The notes: generated by a model from the sequence alone, not told the origin. 64,000 nucleotides of DNA from Deinococcus deserti VCD115 (GCF_000020685.1 NC_012528.1:332460-396459), one strand, 5' to 3'; positions 26,856 through 36,643 are shown, counted from the stretch's first letter. A program made the numbers and translations.

Positions 26856-27533
26856 GTGCTCCCACCATCCCTGTTCAGCACCCTAAAAAGCAAGCCCCTG
26901 CCCACTTCTCGTATCGCCTGGAGTCCAGGACACAAGGGACACACATTTTCACCGCTGACCTGTCGAAGTAAACGGGTCCTGTCACCTTCCCAATCACTCC
27001 AGTACGTTCCTGCCTCTTTCACCTCGATATGGGGCGGTGGTCGGGGCCGATCTTTCAGGATCGCTATCATTCGTCCAAGTCGCCATCAGGGGAGCTGACA
27101 GTGTTGGTCAGGCGCCAGGGCCGCTGTTGCGAGCTGATCGGATGTGTAAATTCGCAGAAATTCGCCAGTGAATTGTCTGTTCCCAGGAATGGCACCAACA
27201 CGACTGTCGTCTACCTACAAAAATGTGCTTTTCTTCCCGCTGCCTGGCCACCTCTGCCCTCCCGAGTTTCACCCTGAGTCCAGCGACCACTGGAAGCGTT
27301 GAACTGGCGGCCGCTGTGCGCGGTCCAGTGCTTTCTTCTGAAAGAAATGAAAGCTGTGAAAACTCATGCGCTTGACAAGGCGACCATAAAGGCGCTTAAT
27401 GCTTAGCACACAGTCAATCTTGGAAGTGATGTAGACACCGTAGGCACGGCCTGCTACCCACTTGGTCATGCGATACGGCCACCTTTGTTCGCTCGATCGT
27501 TGCGCTCGCGCCCAGGAGCGTAAAGGAGATCTA
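26856..27533. other. Long intergenic region upstream of the sugar ABC operon
   Basis: No convincing gene. A candidate promoter for the operon has TTGACA at 27372-27377 and a TTAATG-like -10 about 18 bp downstream. The word GCGCTT occurs twice (27369 and 27393, 24 bp apart) across this promoter and could mark a regulator site. A faintly protein-like frame on the minus strand (about 27320-27470) could be transposon debris; this is unproven. Confidence 0.4.
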
Positions 27534-28511
27534 ATGAACGCAATCCGTCCCGCGCTCACCCTGACCCTCGCTCTAACCCTCACCGGCGTGACGGTTGTCG
27601 CCGTCGCACAGACTCTGCCCAAGCTGGCGAAAAAATCAACTTACAAAGTGGGGTTTGCGCAGACAGAGAGTAACAATCCCTGGCGCATTGCGCAGACAAA
27701 GAGCATGCAAGACGAGGCCAAACGTCTGGGCCATCAGCTTGTGTATACGGACGCAGCTGGCTCGGCAGCGAAACAGGTCTCGGATGTCGACAGCATGATC
27801 GCACAGCGCGTCGACGCCATCTTCCTCGCCCCACGTGAGGAGAAGCCTCTCGCCGCAGCGGTGAAAAAGGCGCGCGCAGCAGGTATCCCTGTCATTCTGC
27901 TCGACCGCAATGTGGACCAGAAGCTCGCAAGGGCGGGCACCGACTACGTCACGTTTATCGGCAGCGACTTTATCGAAGAGGGGCGCCGCATCGGGAACTG
28001 GCTGGCAAAGAACAAGAAGGGTGAAGCCCGGGTCATCCAGCTGCTGGGCACGACAGGATCCTCACCGGCCAATGACCGGCGTAAGGGCTTTGAAGATGCA
28101 ATCAAGGGGAAAGCCGGGATTCGCATCCTGGCATCGCAGACTGGGGATTTCGCGCGTGACAAGGGTCGTCAGGTCATGGAGACGCTGCTGCAGTCACATC
28201 CAGATGTCAACGTTGTCTATGCTCACAACGACGAAATGGCGATTGGAGCCATCGCTGCTCTCGAAGCCGCCGGAAAGAAACCCGGAAAAGACGTCATGAT
28301 TCTCTCCATCGACGGTGGCAGGGAAATCGTCAAGCTGATTGTCGATGGCAAGGTGAACTACGTTGTGGAGTGTAATCCCAAGTTCGGACCCAAAGCCTTC
28401 GAGACCCTGAGCAATTACGCCGCGGGCAAGAAAATTCCAGTCAAACTCATCAATCCTGACCGCGAATTTACTCCTGCGAACGCGAAAAAACTTCTGGCCA
28501 GCGCCTACTGA
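27534..28511 (+). CDS. Sugar ABC transporter substrate-binding protein (YtfQ-like)
   Basis: A 325-residue periplasmic-binding-protein-like I domain with a Sec signal peptide ending near VAVAQ (residue 26). The mature protein starts VGFAQTESNNPWRIAQTKSM, the pattern of the galactofuranose-binding YtfQ group. Further marks are DAIFLAPREE, VILLDRNVD, GTTGSSPANDR and VYAHNDEMAIGA. The ATG at 27534 has AAGGAG upstream. It heads an operon with one ATPase and two permeases. A hairpin after the stop (28524-28552) would favour higher expression of the binding protein. Confidence 0.9.
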   Translation: MNAIRPALTLTLALTLTGVTVVAVAQTLPKLAKKSTYKVGFAQTESNNPWRIAQTKSMQDEAKRLGHQLVYTDAAGSAAKQVSDVDSMIAQRVDAIFLAPREEKPLAAAVKKARAAGIPVILLDRNVDQKLARAGTDYVTFIGSDFIEEGRRIGNWLAKNKKGEARVIQLLGTTGSSPANDRRKGFEDAIKGKAGIRILASQTGDFARDKGRQVMETLLQSHPDVNVVYAHNDEMAIGAIAALEAAGKKPGKDVMILSIDGGREIVKLIVDGKVNYVVECNPKFGPKAFETLSNYAAGKKIPVKLINPDREFTPANAKKLLASAY

Positions 28512-28523
28512 AGCCGATGGCGA

Positions 28524-28552
28524 GGCGTTCCGTGAGAGATTCACGGAACGCC
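28524..28552 (+). terminator. Intercistronic hairpin (attenuator or mRNA 3'-end stabiliser)
   Basis: GGCGTTCCGTGA (28524-28535) pairs exactly with TCACGGAACGCC (28541-28552) around a 5-nt loop, 12 nt after the binding-protein stop. No T-run follows, so partial termination or mRNA stabilisation is likelier than full termination. Confidence 0.55.
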
Positions 28553-28678
28553 CGTTCATCGCTTGTGATTTCTGTGAAATGCCTCCACACGAGCGCTCAG
28601 ACAGCGTCAATCCCAGGGAACGCTCAGGAGCTGATCGTGAATTGACGCCGCCATGGCGGCCTTCTTCTCTGAAGGTGA

Positions 28679-30235
28679 GTGAACGTGGAACAACCCCCAC
28701 CCCTGCTGCTGATGCAGGGCATCAGCAAAAGCTTTTCAGGCGTTCCTGCGCTGCAGGACGCCCACCTGCGCATCCGCCCGGCTGAGGTTCACGCCCTGAT
28801 TGGCCAGAACGGTGCCGGCAAATCCACACTGATTAAAATCCTGACTGGAGCGTACCGGCGTGACCAGGGCAAAGTCATCTTCCGCGGGCAGGAGGTGGAA
28901 TTCACGTCGCCTCAGATGGCGCAGGCGGGGGGAATCAGCACCATTTACCAGGAAGTCAATCTGGTGGGCTTCCGCAGCGTCACCGAAAATATTTTTCTCG
29001 GACGCGAACTCAAACGGGGGCTCTTTCTCGACTGGCGCCGTATGAATGCCGAGGCACGTCAGGTCCTGGAACGCTTCAACGTTCATGTTGATGTGACCAG
29101 CCCACTCATGTCGCACAGCGTCGCCGTGCAGCAGATGGTGGCCATCGCCCGCGCGGTGTCCTTCAGGAGTGAACTGGTCATCATGGATGAGCCGACGTCC
29201 TCCCTCGACGACCGTGAAGTGGAAACGCTGTTCGGAGTGATCCGCCAGCTCAAGGCAGACGGCGTGGCGGTGGTCTTCGTCTCTCACCGCCTTGACGAGC
29301 TGTACGCGGTGTGCGACCGCATCACCATCATGCGTGACGGCCAGACGGTCGCTGAAGAGAACATGGCAACCCTCAGCAAGTTGCAGCTGGTGGCCATGAT
29401 GCTGGGCAAGGACACCAGCGAGCTGCGCCAGGAAGGTGAAACCGCCTTCGTCAGGACCGGTGATCCAAAAGGAAAAACCCTGCTTGACGCCCAGCGACTT
29501 CACACCGGAACTGTCCTGCAGGGAGCGGACGTCAGCGTGCGCGCTGGCGAGATCGTTGGGCTTGCTGGATTGTTGGGCTCAGGCCGAACCGAGACGGCGC
29601 GCGCCATCTTCGGGGCGGACCCTCTGCTGGGCGGGGAGTTACACATGGGTGACCGGCCAGTGCAGTTCCGTTCCCCACGTGACGCGATTCGGGCAGGAAT
29701 TGGTTTCTGCTCGGAGGACCGCAAGATTGAAGGCATCATTCCTGACCTGTCCGTTCGTGAGAACCTGACCCTCGCGCTCCTTCCTGCCCTGTCACAACGG
29801 GGCATCATTGACCCCCGGCGTCAGGCGGAGATCGTGGACCGGTTCATCACAAAGCTCGGCATCAAGACGGCCGGACCCGATCAGAAGATCCGGGAACTGT
29901 CGGGCGGCAACCAGCAGAAAGTGCTGCTGGGACGCTGGTTGTGCATGAACCCTACACTGCTGATTCTGGACGAACCTACGCGCGGCATCGACGTCGGCGC
30001 CAAGGGTGAAATTCAGGCGCTGCTAAGTGAACTCGCCCGTGAAGGTCTCGGGGTCCTGATGATCAGCAGCGAACTTGAGGAATTGGCCGAAGGTGCAGAC
30101 CGGGTGGTGGTCATGCGTGACGGCCGGAGTATCCGGGAACTGCCCCGTGAGGATCTGACGCAAGACGCCATCATGGACGCCATGGCACACGGGGCCGCAG
30201 GGCACAGTGGGCTGCCGATTGGAGGACAGGCATGA
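28679..30235 (+). CDS. Sugar ABC transporter ATPase, tandem type (YtfR-like)
   Basis: A 518-residue protein with two nucleotide-binding domains in one chain, as in RbsA/MglA/YtfR. The first has Walker A GQNGAGKST, signature replaced by MSHSVAVQQMVAIARAV, and Walker B LVIMDEPTSS; the second has LLGSGRTETAR in place of a standard P-loop, signature LSGGNQQKVLLG and LLILDEPTRGID. The degenerate second P-loop is usual for this class. Start is GTG at 28679 (a second GTG is two codons later) with GAAGGTGA upstream. Its end overlaps the next gene by 4 nt. Confidence 0.92.
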   Translation: MNVEQPPPLLLMQGISKSFSGVPALQDAHLRIRPAEVHALIGQNGAGKSTLIKILTGAYRRDQGKVIFRGQEVEFTSPQMAQAGGISTIYQEVNLVGFRSVTENIFLGRELKRGLFLDWRRMNAEARQVLERFNVHVDVTSPLMSHSVAVQQMVAIARAVSFRSELVIMDEPTSSLDDREVETLFGVIRQLKADGVAVVFVSHRLDELYAVCDRITIMRDGQTVAEENMATLSKLQLVAMMLGKDTSELRQEGETAFVRTGDPKGKTLLDAQRLHTGTVLQGADVSVRAGEIVGLAGLLGSGRTETARAIFGADPLLGGELHMGDRPVQFRSPRDAIRAGIGFCSEDRKIEGIIPDLSVRENLTLALLPALSQRGIIDPRRQAEIVDRFITKLGIKTAGPDQKIRELSGGNQQKVLLGRWLCMNPTLLILDEPTRGIDVGAKGEIQALLSELAREGLGVLMISSELEELAEGADRVVVMRDGRSIRELPREDLTQDAIMDAMAHGAAGHSGLPIGGQA

Positions 30236-31224
30236 CCGGTCCGGACGGGAAGGTCTTGACGACCACGATGCCTCCTGCTGGAACGCGGAAGGAGCGCCGT
30301 GTTCCCGAGCTGCTGGGGCCACTCCTGGCGCTGGTCGTCCTGCTGCTGTTCAACGCTCTGTTTACGCCCAACTTCCTGACTCCCCAGACTTTAAACGTGA
30401 ATCTGACGCAGGTGGCGACCACCGTGATCGTGGCCGTGGGCATGACACTGGTCATCGCGACCGGAGGCATCGACCTGTCGGTGGGCGCCTTGATGGCGAT
30501 CAGCGGCGCCCTGGCTCCCATGCTGTTTCTACACCCTCCGTTCGGTAGTCCCGCACTGGGTCTGGCCCTCGCTTTTGTGCTGCCGGTGCTGGCTGCAGGG
30601 GCGTTTGGACTGTTCAACGGAACTCTGGTCGCCCGGTTTAATATTCAGCCCTTTATCGCGACTCTGATTTTGTTCATCGCAGGGCGCGGCATTGCGCAGG
30701 TGATCACCAACGGGCAGCTACAGACGTTCAGCCACCCCGGGTTTCAGTACATCGGCCTCGGACGTCCCCTTGGTATTCCATTTCAGGTGATCCTGATGGT
30801 GCTGGTGGTCGGACTGTTCGCCTGGGTCATGCGGCGTACCGTGTTCGGGCGGCAGGTTCTCGCCGTAGGAGGCAATGAGGCCGCAGCGCGTCTTGCCGGA
30901 GTTCCCGTGGGACGGGTGAAGCTCGCAGTCTACGGCATCACCGGGCTGCTGGCCGGTCTGGCGGGCCTGATCGTGATCGCAATCAATGCGTCCTCCGACG
31001 CCAACCAGGTGGGCCTGAATATGGAACTGGACGCGATCGCGGCTGTCGCCGTCGGCGGTACGGTCCTGACGGGAGGACGCGCGACCATCATCGGCACCCT
31101 GATTGGTGCGCTGATCATTCAGCTTATTCGCTACACCCTGCTTGCCCGGGGCGTTCCAGAGGCCGTCGCCCTGGTCGTCAAGGCCATCATCATCCTGGTC
31201 GCGGTGTATATCCAGCGCCGCTGA
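30232..31224 (+). CDS. Sugar ABC transporter permease (YtfT-like)
   Basis: A 330-residue permease of the BPD_transp_2 (ribose/galactofuranose) family with about ten membrane helices. It carries the family segment VAVGMTLVIATGGIDLSVGA near residue 70 and AVGGTVLTGGR near 270. The ATG overlaps the ATPase stop (ATGA). It forms a heterodimeric channel with the next permease. Confidence 0.92.
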   Translation: MTGPDGKVLTTTMPPAGTRKERRVPELLGPLLALVVLLLFNALFTPNFLTPQTLNVNLTQVATTVIVAVGMTLVIATGGIDLSVGALMAISGALAPMLFLHPPFGSPALGLALAFVLPVLAAGAFGLFNGTLVARFNIQPFIATLILFIAGRGIAQVITNGQLQTFSHPGFQYIGLGRPLGIPFQVILMVLVVGLFAWVMRRTVFGRQVLAVGGNEAAARLAGVPVGRVKLAVYGITGLLAGLAGLIVIAINASSDANQVGLNMELDAIAAVAVGGTVLTGGRATIIGTLIGALIIQLIRYTLLARGVPEAVALVVKAIIILVAVYIQRR

Positions 31225-31249
31225 TCCGACCCAAGGAGACCACACCGAC

Positions 31250-32242
31250 GTGACGACCACCCCCGCTCCCCTCGCGTCTCCCACCCGAATCCGCACCGCT
31301 CAACTCCTGCAACAGTACGGCGTCCTGGTTGCCCTGGGTCTGCTTATTCTGTTCGGAGCCCTCCGTTATGACGGTTTCCTGACGCCTTATAACATCTCCA
31401 CTGTCCTGGCGTACAACTCCATGTTCGGGCTGATTGCGCTTGGCATGACCTTCGTCATCATGACCGGAGGAATTGATCTCAGCGTGGGAAGTGTCGCGGC
31501 CCTTGCAAGTGTGGTCGCCGCGCTGCTCAGTCCTTATGGCCTGTGGCCTGCCTTATTCGGCGCGGTTGCCGCAGCGACATTGCTTGGGTTGATCAACGGG
31601 CTGATCATTGCGTATCTCAAGATCCTGCCCTTTATCACGACGCTTGCCATGCTGCTGGCCGCGCGAGGACTGGCCCTGATGTTTTCGAACAATGAATCCG
31701 TATCGGCCGACTTCGATCACGGGTTTACGACTTTCGGGCAGGGCAGCATTGGCGGCGTCCCATTCACTGCAATCGTTCTGTTTGGCGCTTTTGCGGTAGG
31801 AATGCTGGCCCTGCGCTATACCCGGTTCGGACGCCATGTGCTGGCCATTGGTGGGAACGAGGAGGCGTCGCGCCTGATGGGTCTGCCTGTCGAACGGACG
31901 CTGGTTCTTGTGTATGTACTCTCCGGTGCCCTCGCTGGCCTCGCGGGTGTCATTCTCGCATCGCAGTTCGGCGCAGGGCAGCCAACGGAGGGCCTGGGAT
32001 GGGAACTTACCGCCATCGCGGCTGTGGTCGTTGGGGGCACCCTCTTGACCGGTGGGAGCGGTTCGGTCGGGTCAACCCTGGTTGGGGTGCTGCTGCTCGG
32101 CATGATCTTCAACATCCTGAATTTCGAGAACGGCCGCGGAACGATCAGCCTCAGCGCCTACTGGCAATCAGTCATCCGCGGTGCCTTCCTGCTGGTCGTG
32201 GTGCTTCTCCAGAACCGACTGACGCGAGGATCAAAGCCCTAA
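31250..32242 (+). CDS. Sugar ABC transporter permease (YjfF-like)
   Basis: A 330-residue second permease of the same family, with MTFVIMTGGIDLSVGSVAAL near residue 70 and VGGTLLTGGSGSVGSTLVG near 270. The GTG at 31250 is preceded by AAGGAG and lies 25 nt after the YtfT-like stop; the longer frame (from 31142) would overlap the preceding permease. YtfQ-YtfR-YtfT-YjfF is the order of the E. coli galactofuranose importer. Confidence 0.92.
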   Translation: MTTTPAPLASPTRIRTAQLLQQYGVLVALGLLILFGALRYDGFLTPYNISTVLAYNSMFGLIALGMTFVIMTGGIDLSVGSVAALASVVAALLSPYGLWPALFGAVAAATLLGLINGLIIAYLKILPFITTLAMLLAARGLALMFSNNESVSADFDHGFTTFGQGSIGGVPFTAIVLFGAFAVGMLALRYTRFGRHVLAIGGNEEASRLMGLPVERTLVLVYVLSGALAGLAGVILASQFGAGQPTEGLGWELTAIAAVVVGGTLLTGGSGSVGSTLVGVLLLGMIFNILNFENGRGTISLSAYWQSVIRGAFLLVVVLLQNRLTRGSKP

Positions 32243-32294
32243 ATTCTGCCTGTTTATCGCTCAACGCCCTCTTTCTCTCGCCCCGGAGGATTCC

Positions 32295-33140
32295 ATGACG
32301 CTCAGCAGTGCAACGAAGCCCGTGCAAGAGCAGTACGACGTGCCATCGATCATGGCAGGCATTTACGGAGACGGCATTATCGGCCTCAAGGGAGCCTTTT
32401 CCCGGGAGTGGGTCGCGCAGCTTGGCCGCGAACTTCCGGAGCTGTACACAGCAGCTCTGGCCCGTCCGGGCGGCGCCGTCGGGCGCGGGACCAACCGGCA
32501 CTATGTGGAGATTCACCCCGAGGACATCAGCGGCTTTCTGGATCTGGTGACCCATCCGTGGATCGTGGCGGTGTGCACCAGCGTGCTGGGTCCGAACTAC
32601 AAGATCGTCGAGATCGGCTTCGACGTGCCCAACCCCGGAGCGAAAGATCAGCCCTGGCACCGCGATTTCCCGGCCACCTCCGAGACACTGGTGGACCGCC
32701 GCCTGAACTCGCTGGCGTTCAACCTGACCACCGTGGATGTCGAAGAAGACATGGGTCCGTTCGAAATCGCTCCGGGCACCCAGTGGGATGACCCCAGCGA
32801 GTATGACCACGGCATGTTCCCGCCGGTGTCGCTGTTCCCTCGGTATCACGCCCTGGCACAGCGCAAGCTGCCCAAGATGGGCGACATTTCGGCCCGCAGT
32901 GCCCTGACCATTCACCGCGGCACGGCGAATGTCAGCAATAAACCGCGTCCTGTACTGGTGCTGGGCGTGGACGCGCCTGGCGCTGGGCATGACGAGAAGC
33001 ACGACCTGCAGTTCACGCGGGCGTATTACGAGGGGTTGCCGCAGGAGGTCAAGGATCACCTGATCTGCCGGGTGGTGGATGAGCTTGAACCCATCATGCA
33101 GGGGCACACCATCGAGGGCCTCATGATGGGCGACGCCTGA
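32295..33140 (+). CDS. Phytanoyl-CoA dioxygenase (PhyH) family protein
   Basis: A 281-residue Fe(II)/2-oxoglutarate-dependent oxygenase. The iron-binding HxD is in PWHRDFP near residue 126, and the distal His is in LTIHRGTANVSN near residue 212, followed by the Arg of KPRPVLVLG that would bind 2-oxoglutarate. The ATG follows CCGGAGGA. It is 52 nt behind the sugar importer in the same orientation, so its substrate may be the imported compound or a derivative. That link is contextual inference. Confidence 0.85.
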   Translation: MTLSSATKPVQEQYDVPSIMAGIYGDGIIGLKGAFSREWVAQLGRELPELYTAALARPGGAVGRGTNRHYVEIHPEDISGFLDLVTHPWIVAVCTSVLGPNYKIVEIGFDVPNPGAKDQPWHRDFPATSETLVDRRLNSLAFNLTTVDVEEDMGPFEIAPGTQWDDPSEYDHGMFPPVSLFPRYHALAQRKLPKMGDISARSALTIHRGTANVSNKPRPVLVLGVDAPGAGHDEKHDLQFTRAYYEGLPQEVKDHLICRVVDELEPIMQGHTIEGLMMGDA

Positions 33141-33144
33141 ACGC

Positions 33145-33381
33145 ATGCGAGAGTTCAACAGCGTCACGGCGTTTTTTGGAGATCTGGCTGTACCGGGGCG
33201 GATAGAAGCCCTGGAAGGTGGCCGGGGGCTGATGCGGGTGTCGCTGAACGGGGCGCCGGACATCAGCGAGGGTGCGGAGGCCATATTGGAAATGCATGAT
33301 GGCGTGCGCTTCCGGGTGGCCGTCACCGAGAGGCTGGACGATACCAACGAGGTCCGGATGAAGCTCCTGGCGCGCAGCTGA
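33145..33381 (+). CDS. Small hypothetical protein, PilZ-like size
   Basis: A 78-residue beta-rich protein starting 4 nt after the PhyH stop, so co-translated with it. The alternation of short strands (GRIEALEGGRGLMRVSL, EGAEAILEM, RFRVAVTERLDD) suggests a small beta-barrel of the kind found in TOBE or PilZ domains, but key residues of neither are clear. Function unknown. Confidence 0.6.
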   Translation: MREFNSVTAFFGDLAVPGRIEALEGGRGLMRVSLNGAPDISEGAEAILEMHDGVRFRVAVTERLDDTNEVRMKLLARS

Positions 33382-33458
33382 CCCCTGGATTGAGAAAAAC
33401 GGTAAGGTGGTGACGACAAGGTAAAGATCGTTTCAAAAGGTTATGAAGATGCTTTTGC

Positions 33459-33854
33459 ATGCTCTGGTGCGGACGTAGGCCGGGGATTACGAAGCCTTGC
33501 AGGGCCGCGCGGGCGCGGTCCGCCTGCCCTGAGAAGGTGCGCAAGGAGTTTCCGCGCATACAGCACGTGTGGGCCGACGCCGGGGCTTCCGGAGAAATTG
33601 GTCCCGGCAGTCAAGCAGTGTTTGGGGCTGGACGCTGGAGATCGTCAATCATTCCGGGCAGGCAACGGGTAGACCTGCGTACGGATCGACCTCCGCCGCC
33701 CAGTGAAGTTCCGGAGCACTCTGTGGTGCTGAAGCGGCAGTGGGTGTTTGAGCACCCCTCCGCCTGGCTGGGCCAATCAAGGCGGATGAGCCGGGATCTG
33801 CGAGTCTTGCCTGAAACCTTCGACAACCTCGTCTACGAACTTATGTCTGCTTGA
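33459..33854 (+). pseudogene. IS5-like transposase remnant
   Basis: The C-terminal part of an IS4/IS5-superfamily transposase survives in degraded form: FPRIQHVWADAGASGE matches the second catalytic Asp region and KRQWVFEHPSAWLGQSRRMSRD matches the Glu region (normally RWVVERTFAWL). The middle is scrambled and the N-terminal half, with the first Asp, is missing. No inverted repeats were identified. Confidence 0.65.
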
Positions 33855-33990
33855 TGGTGCGTCGTCTGGCTGCCGCGTGATGGCTCAGCCCTACCCTGTC
33901 AAAACGCCCTTTAAAGCCCGTCGAGGGCCAGCCGGCAGCAACCGTAACCGGACGGTTGTTCATCCACTGCCGGACTTTTGCAGCGTTACC

Positions 33991-34752
33991 CTACACAATG
34001 CGGAAGTCAGATATCAGGTTGACCAGAGCTGCAGGAGGAGGCGTAGTGTGCCGGCTGGTAATCAGCGTCTGCACCTGATCAGCAGATGCCAACCATGCCC
34101 GGCTGGTTACACCAAGTTTACTGTGGTCCGCCAACACGACCACGGTGCGGGCGTACCTGACCATGCAACGCTTGACTTCTGCTTCCTCATGGTTGGCATT
34201 CGTAATGCCGTTCACAGCATCAATGCCGTTACAGCCGAGAAACAACCTGTCTGCATGAACGTGGCGCAAGATCTCGAGGGCGTACGGGCTGACCAGCGAA
34301 TGCTGCAGGCGGCGTAGGGTCCCACCGGTGACGATGACCCTCACATGCGGGAGCTTTTCAAGTTCCAGAGCAATATTCAGTCCAGGCGTTACGACAGTCA
34401 CCTCCCGCAAGGTTGGCGGCAGATGACGCGCCACTTCAGTCGCTGTACTGCCCACATCCAGGAAGATCGTTTCTCCATCCTGAATGAGGGCCGCGGCGGC
34501 GCGACCAATGCGTCGTTTCTCAGCGCGTTGCTGCAACTGCATTTCTTCCAGCGGGGCCTCCATTCGTGGATCAAGTGGTAGGCGGGCGCCGCCTCGGGTG
34601 CGTCGCAGGTGGCCTGTATCCACCAGCGCCTTCAAGTCACTCCTGACCGTCACTTCTGAAACTCCCAAAAGTGGAGCAACTTCTGAAACCAGGATCTCTC
34701 CCCGGCTTTGAATCAGGGACAGAATTTGTTGGCGGCGTTCTTTGATCAACAA
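33991..34752 (-). CDS. DeoR-family sugar regulator
   Basis: A 253-residue repressor with the DeoR helix-turn-helix (ERRQQILSLIQSRGEILVSEVAPLLGVSEVTVRSDLKAL in part) and a DeoRC sensor domain for a phosphorylated sugar (FLDVGSTATEVARHL, VTGGTLRRLQHSLV, LGCNGID). The start is one of two adjacent TTG codons at 34752/34749, 4-7 nt after AGGAGAGG; a longer TTG start at 34770 reads through the ribosome binding site. It lies convergent with the sugar ABC operon and is a candidate for its control. Confidence 0.87.
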   Translation of the reverse strand: MLIKERRQQILSLIQSRGEILVSEVAPLLGVSEVTVRSDLKALVDTGHLRRTRGGARLPLDPRMEAPLEEMQLQQRAEKRRIGRAAAALIQDGETIFLDVGSTATEVARHLPPTLREVTVVTPGLNIALELEKLPHVRVIVTGGTLRRLQHSLVSPYALEILRHVHADRLFLGCNGIDAVNGITNANHEEAEVKRCMVRYARTVVVLADHSKLGVTSRAWLASADQVQTLITSRHTTPPPAALVNLISDFRIV

Positions 34753-35121
34753 CGTTCCTCTCCTCAGCAATACGCCAAGAGCCCATCAGGGTAAATCCGC
34801 AGTGCCTGGTGCTTAAGGAAGCTTAACGTACAGCCTCAGGCCCAGCAGCGGGAGAGGAGCACATCGTCTTGGTCCTGATGTTCCACGCGCTGGTGGACGC
34901 GCTGGACATGGTGAAGCAGCTGATGAATCCTGAGCGGGCCAGGCATCAGTACGTCGTCCTGGTGCTTCCACGAAACAGTTTATGCAGGTGCGCCGCATGC
35001 GGATTGTGGATCCGGGCCCGCCTGCGGCGGGAGATCCGGAAGAACATGCAGCTTCCCAGGGGCCTTTTCCAACCGACACTGAATGAAGCAGGGGGCTACA
35101 CCCTGCGCCCGTGAGGCCGAT
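34753..35121. other. Intergenic region, no convincing gene
   Basis: A frame at about 34869-35114 on the + strand has some coding character but no start context and overlaps the next promoter. Nothing recognisable was found. Confidence 0.4.
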
Positions 35122-35133
35122 TACACTGCCGAC
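35122..35133 (+). promoter_or_regulatory. Leaderless promoter of the MFS permease
   Basis: TACACT (35122-35127) stands exactly 6 nt before the GTG at 35134, which is the reason for preferring this start over the ATG at 35083. Confidence 0.55.
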
Positions 35134-36279
35134 GTGAGCCTGATACCCGTGCCGTCGCCCGCTCCACCCAAACGCCTGGCGGGCATCGGAGTGGGAGCCT
35201 TTCTACTCCTTGGCCTGCTCTACCCGATCCTGGGTCCTGCCCTCCCGCTCCTTAGTGAACAGTTCGGTCTGCGAGCAACAGGTGCCTCACTGCTGCTCAG
35301 CCTGAATTCGGCAGGTGCAGTGCTCGGTGTGATCCTGGCAGGCGTGCTGTCGGCTCGGCTCACATCACGGAACCGTTCGTTATTGGCGGTTGCCACCCTG
35401 GCCGTGGGCTGCGTGGGGCTTGCGTTCGCGCCTACGTTCGTGCTGGCCCTGCTGGCGGCCCTGCTGCTGGGATCGGGCTTCGGCATGCTCGACCTTACCT
35501 TGAACGTGTGGCTCTCGACCAGTTACGGTTTACGCAGCGCTGCCATGCTCAACCTGCTCAGCGCCACCTTTGGAGTGGGCGCGGTGCTCGCACCGCTGGC
35601 TGTGGGCTTTGCAGACGGCGACTTCCGCCTGCCCCTGCTGGGTTGCGCCGCCTTAGCGGGCCTGCTCTTGCTTTCCCTGTTCGCTCTGCCGTCTGCAGCG
35701 CCGGAAGTATACACTCCAACGCAAGGCCTGCAGACCGAAGTCAGGAGTCCCCGCTTGATCCTGGGCGGCTTCATGTGCCTCTTTCTCGCCTATGTCGCAG
35801 TTGAGAGCGGGGTGGCCAGTTGGGAGGTGACGCACCTGCGAGATACGTTGGGCATCACTACGGGCACGGCTTCACAACTGTCCGCACTGTTCTGGGTGAG
35901 CTTCACGCTTGGGCGGCTGATTTCCGCGCCGCTCGCGCTGCGCGTCGCGCCAGCTCACCTGGTAACCGGAAGTCTGGTCCTGGCCGCGTTCAGTCTTGCC
36001 CTGGCGACGATCCCCGCCGTGGCACCCTACGCGTACACCCTGACCGGGTTGTTCCTAGCCCCGGTGTTCACGACTGGACTGGTGTGGCTGACCCGCGTTC
36101 TGCCTGGCGGCGCGGCGCCAACCTTTGTGTTTGCCGGCGCGTTTCTCGGCCCGGTGCTGTTCTCGCCTGTGGTGGGTGCCATGCGGGACCAGTTTGGCCC
36201 ACCTGCCATTCCCCTCACCCTGATGGGTATCGCACTTCTTGACCTGGCCATCGTGATTGGGCTCCGGCGCAACCTTTAA
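35134..36279 (+). CDS. MFS transporter (sugar permease-like)
   Basis: A 381-residue major facilitator with twelve membrane helices. The short N-terminus and the motifs GFGMLDLTLNVWLS near residue 125 and SALFWVSFTLGRLIS near 255 recall the FucP-like/YbjJ subgroup of sugar permeases. The location beside a DeoR repressor and the sugar ABC importer supports a carbohydrate substrate, which cannot be named. Confidence 0.83.
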   Translation: MSLIPVPSPAPPKRLAGIGVGAFLLLGLLYPILGPALPLLSEQFGLRATGASLLLSLNSAGAVLGVILAGVLSARLTSRNRSLLAVATLAVGCVGLAFAPTFVLALLAALLLGSGFGMLDLTLNVWLSTSYGLRSAAMLNLLSATFGVGAVLAPLAVGFADGDFRLPLLGCAALAGLLLLSLFALPSAAPEVYTPTQGLQTEVRSPRLILGGFMCLFLAYVAVESGVASWEVTHLRDTLGITTGTASQLSALFWVSFTLGRLISAPLALRVAPAHLVTGSLVLAAFSLALATIPAVAPYAYTLTGLFLAPVFTTGLVWLTRVLPGGAAPTFVFAGAFLGPVLFSPVVGAMRDQFGPPAIPLTLMGIALLDLAIVIGLRRNL

Positions 36280-36363
36280 AAGTTCCGGCTGTATGGGGCG
36301 CTGGACCCAGAGTGGCCAGCTCTGCGCTGAGAAGGAAAGACGGCCAGCATCAGTGTCCTTCCT

Positions 36364-36628
36364 TTAACCCGGGACCAGCACGTCACCCCCGCCCAGCAGA
36401 AACTGCACGTGCGTATCCGCAGCCTGAATGCTGAAAGTGCTGCCGCAGGGGAATCCCGAGGCAACATCGCTTCCGATGAACTCCCCTGCTACTGCCTGCA
36501 CGCCAGGACCGCGAAGCCGCGGTTCACCGCCTGGTATCGTCAGGCAGATCATCGGCAAGGATGGCGTTGTGATCCTCGGGCCCCTCACCATGTTCGACAA
36601 AGCCAACATCGACAAGTTCAACTTCTGA
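36364..36628. pseudogene. Fused debris of ABC transporter genes
   Basis: Two opposed fragments abut. On the + strand, 36545-36628 reads QIIGKDGVVILGPLTMFDKA and so on to a stop, like the C-terminal end of a sugar ABC binding protein, followed by a strong terminator. On the - strand, about 36520-36364 reads VAGEFIGSDVASGFPCGS and ends DVLVPG, like a TOBE domain end of an ABC ATPase. Both lack the rest of the gene. The assignments are tentative. Confidence 0.4.
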
Positions 36629-36643
36629 ACAAACAAAGCGATC

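Noticed and set aside
27269..27622. Minus-strand frame upstream of the sugar operon, possibly a transposase fragment
   Set aside because: A short basic stretch looked protein-like, but no catalytic motif or inverted repeat was found and it overlaps the operon promoter and gene start.
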